Below the pieces are notes generated by a model that saw only the letters and a list, made by a program, of their open reading frames with translations, had not been told where the DNA came from and made no database searches. A program made the translations under genes and the position numbers. Positions 25,524-34,317 of a stretch of DNA of 64,000 bases are shown here, piece by piece. Numbering within the stretch: the stretch's first letter is position 1; every line of letters starts with the position of its first letter. This DNA is from Litorimonas sp051251645. Its GTDB lineage: Bacteria > Pseudomonadota > Alphaproteobacteria > Caulobacterales > Maricaulaceae. The stretch is taken from the NCBI GenBank assembly GCA_051251645.1, contig JBPOEY010000005.1, forward strand, positions 1 to 64,000, read 5' to 3'.

Positions 25524-26522
25524 ATGACAGACCGTTCCTTCACACAGCCGACACCGGCTGCGCGCACCTTGCACGACGCCCGCCGCACGGTAGAGATTGA
25601 GCGCGATGGGCTGGATGCGCTCGTGGGTGCATTGGCAGATGGGTCCACATTGAGCGATGCGCTCGTGGCGACTGTGGCCGCGGTGCGTAATGCGCCGGGA
25701 CGCGTTGTCGTGTCCGGTATGGGGAAATCCGGCCATGTCGCGCGCAAGATTGCCGCGACGATGGCCAGCACGGGCACCCCCGCCACTTTCGTTCACCCCG
25801 CCGAAGCGAGCCACGGCGATCTCGGCATGATTGGCACGGATGATTTGGTGTTGGCGTTGTCGAACTCTGGGGAGACGCGAGAGCTCTCAGACATTGTCAA
25901 TTATTGCGCACGCTTTGACATTCCATTGGTCGCAATCACCTCGGTCGCGCTCAGCTCACTGGCCAAGGCGGCGGATCATTTGCTGTTGTTGCCGGTGGCT
26001 GACGAAGCCTGCTCAGTTACGCGCGCGCCCACCACGTCGACAACCTTAATGATGGCGCTCGGCGATGCGCTCGCGGTGGCGTTGCTGCGGGACCGAGGCT
26101 TTGATCGGGATGATTTCAAAACCTATCATCCGGGCGGGAAGCTCGGGGCTGCGTTCCAACGTGTGTCCGATGTCATGGCGACGGGTGCGATGCCACTCGC
26201 GAGCGCGGACATGTCAGTGCAAGAACTTGTGTCGATAATCACACAAGGCGGCGCGGGGACGGCGGGCATTGTGCGCAATGGAAAGCTGGTCGGGGTTGTG
26301 ACGGACGGGGATTTACGCCGAAATATTGGTCGTGATCTGATGCGCTTAAAAGCGCAGGACGTTATGACCAACCATCCGGTCACAGTCGATGCGGATACAC
26401 TGGCGGCGGATGCACTCGGGCTGCTTAATCGTAAACGGATCCAAGTTTTATTTGTGGTCAAGGACGACACACCCGTCGGCCTGCTTCATGTCCATGATTT
26501 CCTCAAAGAAGGCGTGGCTTAA
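25524..26522 (+). CDS. kdsD: arabinose-5-phosphate isomerase
   Basis: A 332-aa protein converting ribulose 5-phosphate to arabinose 5-phosphate, the first step of Kdo synthesis. It has an N-terminal SIS domain (VVVSGMGKSGHVARKIAAT, HPAEASHGDLGMI, LALSNSGETRE) followed by two CBS domains in the last 120 residues (VSDVMATG and AQDVMTNHPVT). The ATG at 25524 begins the conserved protein; an earlier in-frame start at 25434 overlaps kdsA. It faces the histidine phosphatase gene, with a four-base overlap at 26519-26522. Confidence 0.95.
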   Translation: MTDRSFTQPTPAARTLHDARRTVEIERDGLDALVGALADGSTLSDALVATVAAVRNAPGRVVVSGMGKSGHVARKIAATMASTGTPATFVHPAEASHGDLGMIGTDDLVLALSNSGETRELSDIVNYCARFDIPLVAITSVALSSLAKAADHLLLLPVADEACSVTRAPTTSTTLMMALGDALAVALLRDRGFDRDDFKTYHPGGKLGAAFQRVSDVMATGAMPLASADMSVQELVSIITQGGAGTAGIVRNGKLVGVVTDGDLRRNIGRDLMRLKAQDVMTNHPVTVDADTLAADALGLLNRKRIQVLFVVKDDTPVGLLHVHDFLKEGVA

Positions 26523-27106
26523 AGCTTAGGCGGCCTGACGTTCCAGTCTGTTACGCGCCAGCCGTTGGCCTGCTCTTCGATCACGCCGTAAGCGCCCGTC
26601 TTCAGTTTGCGTTCGGCGTTATCATGCTGCGCAACATCCAGCGCGAAACGGGCAATCCCGTTGCTGGTCACGATCAGCGTCGTGCCAACGGACTCGGCTA
26701 ACATAGCAGTCCAATCCGCTTTGATCTGATCCGGGTCGACCCGCCAACCCTGCGGCGGAACCGCAGCTCTATCCCAGAGGGCAATAACGTCTTCGCCGAG
26801 CCGAGCGACAACGTCGACTTCCGCTTGTCCTTCATCGGGACCATAGTCGATTTCTAACAAGCGATCATCAAAGACAATATCTGTCGCGATAGCCGTGGCC
26901 GTCTGCGTTGTGCGTTTGAGCGGGGAACTCATGACCCGATTAAACGACATGTCTGCAAAAAAAGCACCCAGCGCGTCAGCCTGCACTTGCCCGGAGGGGG
27001 ACAAAGGCAAATCCGTGCCCCGTCCGACCCGGCGGATGATATCGCCCGGATCAAATGTATTGCCGTGGCGCACAATAATGACGCGCCTCTTTGCCCCGAA
27101 TTTCAT
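26519..27106 (-). CDS. histidine phosphatase-family protein
   Basis: A 195-aa phosphoglycerate-mutase-like protein. The N-terminal VRHGNT (Arg13-His14-Gly15) gives the phospho-His, and SSPLKRTTQTA and a mid-protein acidic EIDYGPDEGQAE follow. The second catalytic His of the family, usually in a vSHGg-type segment, is replaced by Asn149 in VTSNGIARF. Its start overlaps kdsB by four bases, so they are cotranscribed and translationally coupled. No HAD-type KdsC is seen here, so it might dephosphorylate Kdo8P, but this is inference. Confidence 0.82.
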   Translation of the reverse strand: MKFGAKRRVIIVRHGNTFDPGDIIRRVGRGTDLPLSPSGQVQADALGAFFADMSFNRVMSSPLKRTTQTATAIATDIVFDDRLLEIDYGPDEGQAEVDVVARLGEDVIALWDRAAVPPQGWRVDPDQIKADWTAMLAESVGTTLIVTSNGIARFALDVAQHDNAERKLKTGAYGVIEEQANGWRVTDWNVRPPKL

Positions 27107-27885
27107 AAGGAGAGTGCTTTCAATTTAGCTTCCGCCCGTGCGACATCTTCGGGTGTGTCGATCCCGGCTTGGCTCATGGGGTGGCTGTCCACGCGCGCAC
27201 AGGCGATGATCATGTCGTTCTCCAAGGCGCGTAGCTGTTCCAACCCTTCGAGCGCCTCATAGGCCGATGCAGGTAGGGTGACGTAACGGGCGAGCGCATC
27301 GCGACGATAAGCATAAAGCCCGACATGTTGCAGGACGGGCGAGGTCTCACTGCCCTGGCGCAAAGCCGCTTCCTTGCGAATGGCGGGCACGATGTTTTTC
27401 GAAAACCACCGCGCCCGTCCCGCGTCGTCAACAATCGCGCATGTCCCGGAAAACGGTGTCGTCTGTTTGGCCGCGCGGAACTCGTCAAGCGCGGCCCAGC
27501 TCAGCGCCACAATGGGTGTTGCGATATCGGCGTCCGGGTCGCGGACCAGCGCGTCTAGGCAGGCTTGCACATAAGACGGCGGCGTAAAGGGCGCGTCGCC
27601 TTGCAAATTGACGATGATGTCGGCGTCAGGGTCAAACAGGTCAGCCGCCGCCTTTGCGCGGTCGGATCCGCTCGGCAAATCCGGGTCGGTCATGACAACG
27701 GGCAGATTATGCGTGGCGCAGAAATTTTCGATCCGGCTATCATCTGTCGCGACGACGAAGTTTCCGATACGTCGGGCCACATCCGCAGTGCGTTGCAACA
27801 TGGGGATGCCGCCAATCTCTGCCAGCGGCTTTCCGGGAAAACGGGTTGAGGCGTAGCGGGCTGGGATGACGATCAGGGATTTCAT
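27103..27885 (-). CDS. kdsB: CMP-Kdo synthetase (3-deoxy-manno-octulosonate cytidylyltransferase)
   Basis: A 260-aa cytoplasmic enzyme that activates Kdo with CTP for transfer to lipid A. Landmarks are VIPARYASTRFPGKPLAEI, PMLQRT, DLPSGSDRAKAA, NLQGDAPF and HVGLYAYRRDAL. It overlaps its downstream neighbour (histidine phosphatase) by four bases and its upstream neighbour (RibD-like) by four bases, so the three form one tight operon. Confidence 0.96.
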   Translation of the reverse strand: MKSLIVIPARYASTRFPGKPLAEIGGIPMLQRTADVARRIGNFVVATDDSRIENFCATHNLPVVMTDPDLPSGSDRAKAAADLFDPDADIIVNLQGDAPFTPPSYVQACLDALVRDPDADIATPIVALSWAALDEFRAAKQTTPFSGTCAIVDDAGRARWFSKNIVPAIRKEAALRQGSETSPVLQHVGLYAYRRDALARYVTLPASAYEALEGLEQLRALENDMIIACARVDSHPMSQAGIDTPEDVARAEAKLKALSL

Positions 27886-28940
27886 GAGGATTGGTATATC
27901 GGATCATTAACAGCGCGAAACCAGTCTTCATAGCCCGCGAGGTGCAGCAGCTCGACATTGTGCGTGTGCAAATGCGCTAATCCTGTTTGTGCAGTGAAGG
28001 TTGTGTCCTCCGCCACGCCGTAAATGACACGTTGAACCCCGGCGTCGACCAGCCGTTGCGCACAGCCCGTCGGTTTGGATGCGCGCGTGAGGCAAGGTTC
28101 GAGTGTGCAGATGACCGTGTGTGGCGGGGCATCCAGTTTGGACAACATCGCTTCTTCGGCATGATCATTTGGTCCTGTTTCTCGGCTATATCCTGTCGCC
28201 AAAATGTTTAGCTCTTCGGTGCAGGCGATTGCGCCAACCGCAAACGCCGTTTCGGACGGTGGGCATTGTTCTGATAGTTTGAATGCATGCGCCATCAACG
28301 GCATGGCGCGGGACAAGAGAAGGTCGATATGAAAGACGCGGGTGTCACCGAGGTCTTCCGTGCCGGTCACATGCATCGCCGCCATGAACGTCTCAAGATC
28401 ATCAAACAGGCGCGCATGCCCGGTATCCCCCAATTCACGCGTGCTGATCGCCAGCCTTAAATAGTGGGCGTGCGGCAAAGCCAAGCGGAGCATTTGAGCG
28501 CCGCCTTCGATCAGGATATCTGATAGGGATCGTGTTTTGGCGAGGGCGAGGATTGCGTCAACGGGGTCGCCGTTAAATAACTTTACTGAACCGGACGAAT
28601 TTGTGGGCGATTGTGACAGAATGATAGTTTCCGCAGTCCCCGTTTTGAAAAACGCGCGATCAAGGGGGATGTCGCCAGACCGTGTCACAACGACTTTCAC
28701 GGGATCGGGCGCGCGGCCCGCCGTTCTGCGTGCGGTAATGTGGGCATTGCCGCGCGTGGCGAGGGATGGATTATCCCGGCGCAAAGTTTCTGCGCCAATG
28801 ACGATCATGTCCATCTGCGCTCGCATGGCGAGCACGCCCTCTAGATCTTCTGGCGACGATAGGATCGCGCGTGCGGACGCCGTGTCATCGAGGTAGCCGT
28901 CGGACGAGACAGCGCAGGAAAGGTGGAGCGTTATGGGCAC
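27882..28940 (-). CDS. RibD-like reductase-deaminase with reversed domain order
   Basis: A 352-aa two-domain protein. Residues 1-205 are a RibD C-domain/DHFR-fold reductase (VSSDGYL, IVIGAETLRRDNPSL, LIEGGAQ). Residues 210-335 are a cytidine-deaminase-like domain with HAEE (His260, Glu262) and the Cys pair in EPCLTRASKPTGC (Cys283, Cys293), which give the zinc site. Classical RibD has deaminase first and reductase second, so this order is swapped. It may do both riboflavin-pathway steps, or act on another pyrimidine. It is the first gene of the kdsB operon, not next to other rib genes. Confidence 0.8.
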   Translation of the reverse strand: MPITLHLSCAVSSDGYLDDTASARAILSSPEDLEGVLAMRAQMDMIVIGAETLRRDNPSLATRGNAHITARRTAGRAPDPVKVVVTRSGDIPLDRAFFKTGTAETIILSQSPTNSSGSVKLFNGDPVDAILALAKTRSLSDILIEGGAQMLRLALPHAHYLRLAISTRELGDTGHARLFDDLETFMAAMHVTGTEDLGDTRVFHIDLLLSRAMPLMAHAFKLSEQCPPSETAFAVGAIACTEELNILATGYSRETGPNDHAEEAMLSKLDAPPHTVICTLEPCLTRASKPTGCAQRLVDAGVQRVIYGVAEDTTFTAQTGLAHLHTHNVELLHLAGYEDWFRAVNDPIYQSS

Positions 28941-29066
28941 AGTGTCGCGCTAGCGCAGTCCAGCGCTGAGGCCAAGTTCAGATGAGCACCATAGAGAATG
29001 GAGCATCCGTCACATCCCGCCGACGAAGTCGATGGGAGGCGTTAGATTTAACGGAGCGCGCGTGCT

Positions 29067-30179
29067 TTAAAGCACACTCGCTGCGTCGACCCAATCCAAG
29101 CCTTGCGCATCGGCAACGGCTTCAATTGTCAACTTGCCCTCGCAAACGTTTAGACCATTCAGCAGATGTTCGTCGTCGCGCATGGCATCTTTCCAACCTA
29201 GGCGTGCGATACGTTTGGCATGGTGGATGGTCGCGGCATTCAGCGCATAGGTCGAGGTCCGGGGAACCGCGCCGGGCATGTTGGCGACGCAATAATGGAC
29301 GATACCATCGACAATGTAGATCGGGTCGGCATGGGTCGTCGCTTTGGAGGTCTCAAAACAGCCGCCTTGATCAATGGCGACGTCAACGAGGACGGCGCCT
29401 TCTTTCATGAGGCCGAGCATGTCGCGCGTTACGAGTTTGGGGGCGGCCGCGCCGGGGATCAGGACCGCCCCGATGACGAGGTCCGCTTCGGCGAGACGTT
29501 GTTCCATGACAGCGGGGGTGGAGCGTTCGATATTGGCGCGGACGCCGAATTCGTAGGACAGCTTGGCCATCACTTCATTTGAGCGTTCCAAAATGGTGAC
29601 GTCGGCTTGCATGCCAACGGCCATGAGGGCGGCATTATAGCCGACGTCGCCGCCGCCAATGATCAGCACTTTACCGCTATTCACGCCAGGAACACCACCG
29701 AGCAAGACCCCGCGTCCACCATTTTCCTTTTGCAGCGCGTTTGCACCCGCTTGGATCGACAAACGACCCGCAACTTGGCTCATAGGTTTGAGTAGCGGCA
29801 GGCCACCTTGGGCGGCCGTCACGGTTTCATAGGCGATGCACACTGCGCCGCTGTCAATCAACTCGCGGGTTTGATCTGGATCGGGGGCGAGGTGCAGATA
29901 GGTATAAAGGATTTGTCCCGGGCGGAGCATGGCACGCTCAACCGCTTGCGGTTCTTTAACCTTCACGATCATATCGCAGCCCGCAAAAACGGTCGCGGCG
30001 TCTGGTTTGATGATCGCGCCTGCATCCAAATAATCTTCATCCATGGATCCAATGCCCGCGCCCGCATTTGTCTCAACCCAGACGTCATGCCCGTCCGCGA
30101 TTAACTCAGCGACCGATTCAGGCGTCAGTCCGACGCGATATTCGTGGTTTTTGATTTCTTTGGGGACGCCGATAATCAT
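29067..30179 (-). CDS. ald: alanine dehydrogenase
   Basis: A 370-aa NAD-dependent enzyme interconverting L-alanine and pyruvate. The ATG at 30179 begins MIIGVPKEIKNHEYRVGL, the usual start; a further in-frame start at 30233 is rejected. Landmarks are KVKEPQ, YTYLHLAPD, the NAD loop VLIIGGGDVGYNAALMA, and VDVAIDQGGCFETSKATTH. Length matches the family. It is divergent from an Lrp-type gene. Confidence 0.96.
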   Translation of the reverse strand: MIIGVPKEIKNHEYRVGLTPESVAELIADGHDVWVETNAGAGIGSMDEDYLDAGAIIKPDAATVFAGCDMIVKVKEPQAVERAMLRPGQILYTYLHLAPDPDQTRELIDSGAVCIAYETVTAAQGGLPLLKPMSQVAGRLSIQAGANALQKENGGRGVLLGGVPGVNSGKVLIIGGGDVGYNAALMAVGMQADVTILERSNEVMAKLSYEFGVRANIERSTPAVMEQRLAEADLVIGAVLIPGAAAPKLVTRDMLGLMKEGAVLVDVAIDQGGCFETSKATTHADPIYIVDGIVHYCVANMPGAVPRTSTYALNAATIHHAKRIARLGWKDAMRDDEHLLNGLNVCEGKLTIEAVADAQGLDWVDAASVL

Positions 30180-30207
30180 GAGAGTCTCTCGAAAAGGCTG
30201 TGGTTGT

Positions 30208-30279
30208 GCGTAATTTAGGCGCGTAACACGCAAAAAAATACGACATTCGACTTCCTTTTGCAGAATTCGGCGCGTAATT
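30208..30279. promoter_or_regulatory. repeated GCGTAATT-like motifs in the ald promoter region
   Basis: GCGTAATT occurs at 30208-30215 and 30272-30279, and a related GCGTAAC lies at 30221-30227, all in the 135-base spacer between ald and the divergent Lrp-type gene. Such spaced repeats are typical of Lrp/AldR-type binding, but no binding is demonstrated. Confidence 0.4.
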
Positions 30280-30314
30280 ATCCATCATATTGACGATATT
30301 GTAGGACAACTTCG

Positions 30315-30773
30315 ATGATCGAGGCGACTGACCGAAAAATCCTCAGAGAACTGCAGGCGGATAGCCGTCGGTCGGCCGCCGCAATTGGCGAGGTTGTCGG
30401 CTTGTCCGCATCGGCATGCCATCGCCGGATACGCCTGTTGGAAGAGCGCGGGTTAATTGAAGGGTATGGCGCGCGGCTGAATGCCGAAAAGCTCGGCTAC
30501 GCGATGACTTTCTTTGTCGAAGTGACCTTATCCGGTCAGAGTGAGACGGTTTTGGGGGAATTTGAACGCGCGGCGATGGCGCGGTCGGATGTGTTGGAAT
30601 GCTACCTCACGACGGGCACGGCGGATTATGTGTTGAAGGTTGCGGCGCAAGACGCGGATGATTTTGAACGTATCCACCGCCGCGTTATCTCCGGCATGCC
30701 CCACGTTATTCGCATTCAAAGCAGTTTGGTGATGAAAACTGTCAAACGGTGGCGTGGCTATGCCGTCAGCTAA
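30315..30773 (+). CDS. Lrp/AsnC-family regulator, likely controls ald
   Basis: A 152-aa regulator. The N-terminal helix-turn-helix is ATDRKILRELQADSR then IGEVVGLSASACHRRIRLLEERGLI, and the C-terminal RAM ligand domain covers about residues 70-150. Divergent placement from ald suggests an AldR-like alanine-responsive activator, which is inference. Confidence 0.92.
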   Translation: MIEATDRKILRELQADSRRSAAAIGEVVGLSASACHRRIRLLEERGLIEGYGARLNAEKLGYAMTFFVEVTLSGQSETVLGEFERAAMARSDVLECYLTTGTADYVLKVAAQDADDFERIHRRVISGMPHVIRIQSSLVMKTVKRWRGYAVS

Positions 30774-30849
30774 TCATATTCGCGCCAATGACGCGCCTCT
30801 GACTTCAGAGTGACTCGACCGTGAGAGTGTGCGGCGTTAATGGCGGCTC

Positions 30850-31731
30850 ATGAGGGGATGGCTTCAATATTGGCGCGCTGTGCGCGGGCGGATCACGTGG
30901 AACAGGAGTGTATTGCGGGGTCTCTGGATTGTTCCCTATGTGCAGATCTGTCGCCGGATTGGACGTCCTAAACGACGGGGCACCATCGCCTTTTATCCGC
31001 ATCCGGCCTGGCCTTGGTATACAATGCCGCTCGCCTTGGCTGGAACAGGCATTCGGGTCATCCGAAACATGCAATCGGCCGACGCTGTCATGATTTTCGA
31101 TGATCGCACCCTATCTGATGTGGCGCTGCCGAACACGTCGGCCAAATTGCTCAATGCGCGTGTCACCGACATCTCTAAAACCTACATTGGATGCGTGTTT
31201 GAACAGGTTTTCGGCTATCCGCTGACTCTCAACCCGCTGACTCATCATGGGCCTATGGTGCAAAAATCAGATATGAACGGTGTTCACGACGGACAGATTG
31301 TTGATGGACCGCTGGCGACCCCCTTAGTGGATTGTGCGTATCAACATTTGGTCGAAAGTTGGGTCTGCGATGAGGTGAGCGAAGACCTGCGATGTGTTTG
31401 TGTCGGCGGGCGTATCGTGCAAGTGTTTCGCAAGGAAAAAGCCCGCGATCAGCGCTTTCAAGCGGTTTATCTGCAAACGACTTTGCATGATGCGGACGAG
31501 ACATTTACGCCGGATGAGCAGGCATTGATTGCGCAGTTTTGCGCCGTACTCGGGCTCGATTTTGGATCACTCGATGTTTTACGGGATTACACGGAGGACG
31601 GGCGGCTCTATATTGTCGATGTCAACAAGACCTGCATGCCCGTCCTATCCATGCCGGTTGGGGATTTGGAGCTTGGGTTGCGCCGGATTGGTGCGGCGGC
31701 GGAAGCGCTAATCCTCACGCCACGGGCGTAG
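30850..31731 (+). CDS. ATP-grasp-like protein of unknown role
   Basis: A 293-aa protein. The C-terminal part is ATP-grasp-like: DFGSLDVLRD followed by LYIVDVNKTCMP, where the Asp and Asn fit the magnesium-binding positions of the fold. The mid region has MVQKSDMNGVHDGQIV, resembling the nucleotide-binding lysine strand. The N-terminal 90 residues are basic and include an AFYPHPAWPWY motif. It is not a clear RimK, D-Ala ligase or glutathione synthetase. It stands alone after the Lrp gene, convergent with the SMC-like gene (ends overlap by 24 bases). Confidence 0.68.
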   Translation: MRGWLQYWRAVRGRITWNRSVLRGLWIVPYVQICRRIGRPKRRGTIAFYPHPAWPWYTMPLALAGTGIRVIRNMQSADAVMIFDDRTLSDVALPNTSAKLLNARVTDISKTYIGCVFEQVFGYPLTLNPLTHHGPMVQKSDMNGVHDGQIVDGPLATPLVDCAYQHLVESWVCDEVSEDLRCVCVGGRIVQVFRKEKARDQRFQAVYLQTTLHDADETFTPDEQALIAQFCAVLGLDFGSLDVLRDYTEDGRLYIVDVNKTCMPVLSMPVGDLELGLRRIGAAAEALILTPRA

Positions 31732-34317
31732 TATCAGTTTCTCGACGCCCAGTTCCCGCGCATTAGTTTCATGACAGGACAGATAGAGAATTTGCAGCGG
31801 ATCTGGCCCGTTGGTCACGTGGCGTAGAACGTCGAACATTCGCCCACGCCGCTGATCATCCGCATAAACCAACGCGTCATCCAGAATAACCGGGCAAGGC
31901 TGTCCCCCCTTCGCCAGCAGCCGCGCAAAGGCAATCCGCGTTAGGATCGCGATCTGTTCCTGCGTTCCACCCGACCGCCGGTCTAGCGCGTCATCTTGTC
32001 CGTCCCGCATGAGGCCCTGCGCGCCGAGCGTTTCGTTCAGTTCTACATCGACTCCGTCGATCACTTGGCGGAGCAAGGGCAATAATTCTTTTCGTACAGG
32101 ATCGGTATATTGGTCCTGTAAGCTGCGTTGCGACTCTTTGAGCGTATCGCGCAGTAAGACATGCGCGGCGGCGCGTTTGCGGTAGCGGTCGAGGTCTTCC
32201 GTTAATTGTTCCGCGCGGTCTTCGAGCCGCGTGACTTCGGCATCGGGATCGCGTTGCTCAAAATTCTCCCGGCGGCGGGCGGCCAATTCGGCCGCGTCCA
32301 TGCGTAAGCGCGAAAGTGTTTCGGTGCGTGTTCGCGCGACATCGCTCAGGCGCTTGATCCGGGCTTCAATTAAGGCCGGATCGGGCAGGTCTTGTGCTTG
32401 TGTGTCCATTAAAGCGGTTTGGGCCGTTTCGACTTGTGTGGCCAGACTTGCTGCAGCGGCGGCTAACGTGCCGTAGTGTGCGTCTCGCTTTCCGGGCACG
32501 GCCGTATCGGGCGCACTGGCAATATCGCGCCGCCGCGTGTTGAGGCGTTCTTGCAAGGTGGCGAGGTCCCGCTCAATCTCACTTAGCGTTGTTTGCACGG
32601 CGCGGTGTTCACCGCGCGTTCGTGCCAAATTTGCTTCAAGCGCGCCGCTATCAATGTTTCCCGTATCTACGGGCGTATCGTCGAGCTTGCCTGTAAGGCG
32701 CGCGATTTCGCCTTGCAGCCTGTCGCGCGCATCAATCAACGCGTCACGCCCATCGGGAGCGATGAGGCTCATCTGTCGATCAATCAGGGCAATATCATCC
32801 ATAATATCCTTGCGCTGATGCAGAGCGCCCGCGGCCTCTTCAACGGATGAGACACTGAGCTCTTCAAAAAGTGTCTCTAATTCACTTTGCGTTTGTTTGA
32901 GAGTCGCGCGGAGGGTCTCAGCCTCCGGTGCCGCCAGTTTGATTGTGCCGACTCCGGCGATTGTGAGTGCTGTGGTCGCGTCAAGACGGACGGGTCCATT
33001 GGAGACAGCGGTGTCGCCGAGTGTGGCCACAACGTTCGGCGCGAACTCAACCATCAGCGTGGCGTCCACATGGGCTAAAGCCGTCTGCGTTTGGTCAAGA
33101 GTTCGCGACATCTGATCCATTTGGTCCAAGGCGGATCGGTCGATGTCGGGCAGGGTGTCGCGCTCCGCAACTGAGGCCGCGCGCCTGTCTATTTCGATGT
33201 CGAGTGCGTCAAGATTGGCAATCACCGCTTGTAAAGCGGCGTTCCGGTCCGCGAGTCTCTCTCGGGTGGCTTGATCCGCCTCCAATTTTGACAGGGCTGC
33301 TCGGCTCTCGTCAAGCGCTTGCAATTGTTCCGCAAAGGTGGCGAGCTGGGTCTGAGTATCGGCTTTGCGGGTTGAAAGGGTGGCCACGGCCGCGCTGATG
33401 GAGGTAATGTTGGCTTGCGCGTCATCCAGAGCTTTTGTTGCCGCAAGATGGGTGGCGAGCTTGGCATTTGCGCGCTCAGTCTCGGCCCGAAGACGGGCGA
33501 GCAGTTCATGCTGACGGTCCAGTTCACTGCGGGCGACCCGGGCCTTATCGAGCGCCGCGCGGGCGTCTTTTAGCTGGGTTTCCTCTGCATCCGTGTCGCC
33601 TTGGGCTTCAGTGGCGGTGATCTGTTGAAGAACGCGTGCAAGGTCCAACCCCATTTGCCGGGTTGCGGATTGAGCGGCGCGCGCTGTATCGAGATTGACT
33701 TTGGTCGTGGCGAGCGCGTCTTCGGCTAAGGCTAGCGGCCCACCCGTCTTGACCCGTCCCGTCGCGGTCAGAAGTGTATATAATTCTGTTTCTGTTCGGC
33801 CCAAATAGGCGCGGGCGCGTTCGCCACCGACGAGTGTTGACAGTTCGTTTTCAAGCCGCGAGGCGACTTGCCCATCATCCTGTGCCTGATCCATGCTGTC
33901 GCCTTGGCGCACCCACAGCAAGCCGGAGGGCCCACGCGCGGTGGTGTTTAAGCCCAACATGTCACCCAGCCGTTCCTCGGCTTCACGTTTTGTGGCGACA
34001 GTGTTGCCTGTTGTCAGATCAATAAGCGCGGCATGACGGGATTTGACGAAGCGTTTAACGAGGCGATAGGCGCGTCCCTCATGGGTGAAATCAACCTCTC
34101 CAACGGGGGCGCCATCGTCGCGTTGCAGCCGTTTGGCATCGCCCTTCCAACTTGTGTGCGGCAGGAAAAGAACGGTTTCCAAGGCGGTCAACAAGCTGGA
34201 TTTACCACGCTCATTATGTTCGGCGATCACATTCAGACCGGGGCGTAGGCCTGAGACCTCAATGCCGTCCGCCCCAAAGGGTCCGACATGCCGAAACCGA
34301 AACGCGTCGAGCTTCAT
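31708..34317 (-). CDS. SbcC/YhaN-like SMC-type ATPase
   Basis: An 869-aa protein with a split ABC-type ATPase head at both ends and a long coiled coil between (about residues 170-760). The N-terminal P loop reads AEHNERGKSSLL, so the first Gly of the usual GPNEAGKST is replaced, as seen in some YhaN relatives. The C-terminal signature and Walker B are in GGTQEQIAILTRIAFARLL and PVILDDALVYAD. It overlaps the nuclease gene by four bases. By family knowledge the pair processes DNA ends or hairpins in repair. Confidence 0.87.
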   Translation of the reverse strand: MKLDAFRFRHVGPFGADGIEVSGLRPGLNVIAEHNERGKSSLLTALETVLFLPHTSWKGDAKRLQRDDGAPVGEVDFTHEGRAYRLVKRFVKSRHAALIDLTTGNTVATKREAEERLGDMLGLNTTARGPSGLLWVRQGDSMDQAQDDGQVASRLENELSTLVGGERARAYLGRTETELYTLLTATGRVKTGGPLALAEDALATTKVNLDTARAAQSATRQMGLDLARVLQQITATEAQGDTDAEETQLKDARAALDKARVARSELDRQHELLARLRAETERANAKLATHLAATKALDDAQANITSISAAVATLSTRKADTQTQLATFAEQLQALDESRAALSKLEADQATRERLADRNAALQAVIANLDALDIEIDRRAASVAERDTLPDIDRSALDQMDQMSRTLDQTQTALAHVDATLMVEFAPNVVATLGDTAVSNGPVRLDATTALTIAGVGTIKLAAPEAETLRATLKQTQSELETLFEELSVSSVEEAAGALHQRKDIMDDIALIDRQMSLIAPDGRDALIDARDRLQGEIARLTGKLDDTPVDTGNIDSGALEANLARTRGEHRAVQTTLSEIERDLATLQERLNTRRRDIASAPDTAVPGKRDAHYGTLAAAAASLATQVETAQTALMDTQAQDLPDPALIEARIKRLSDVARTRTETLSRLRMDAAELAARRRENFEQRDPDAEVTRLEDRAEQLTEDLDRYRKRAAAHVLLRDTLKESQRSLQDQYTDPVRKELLPLLRQVIDGVDVELNETLGAQGLMRDGQDDALDRRSGGTQEQIAILTRIAFARLLAKGGQPCPVILDDALVYADDQRRGRMFDVLRHVTNGPDPLQILYLSCHETNARELGVEKLILRPWRED

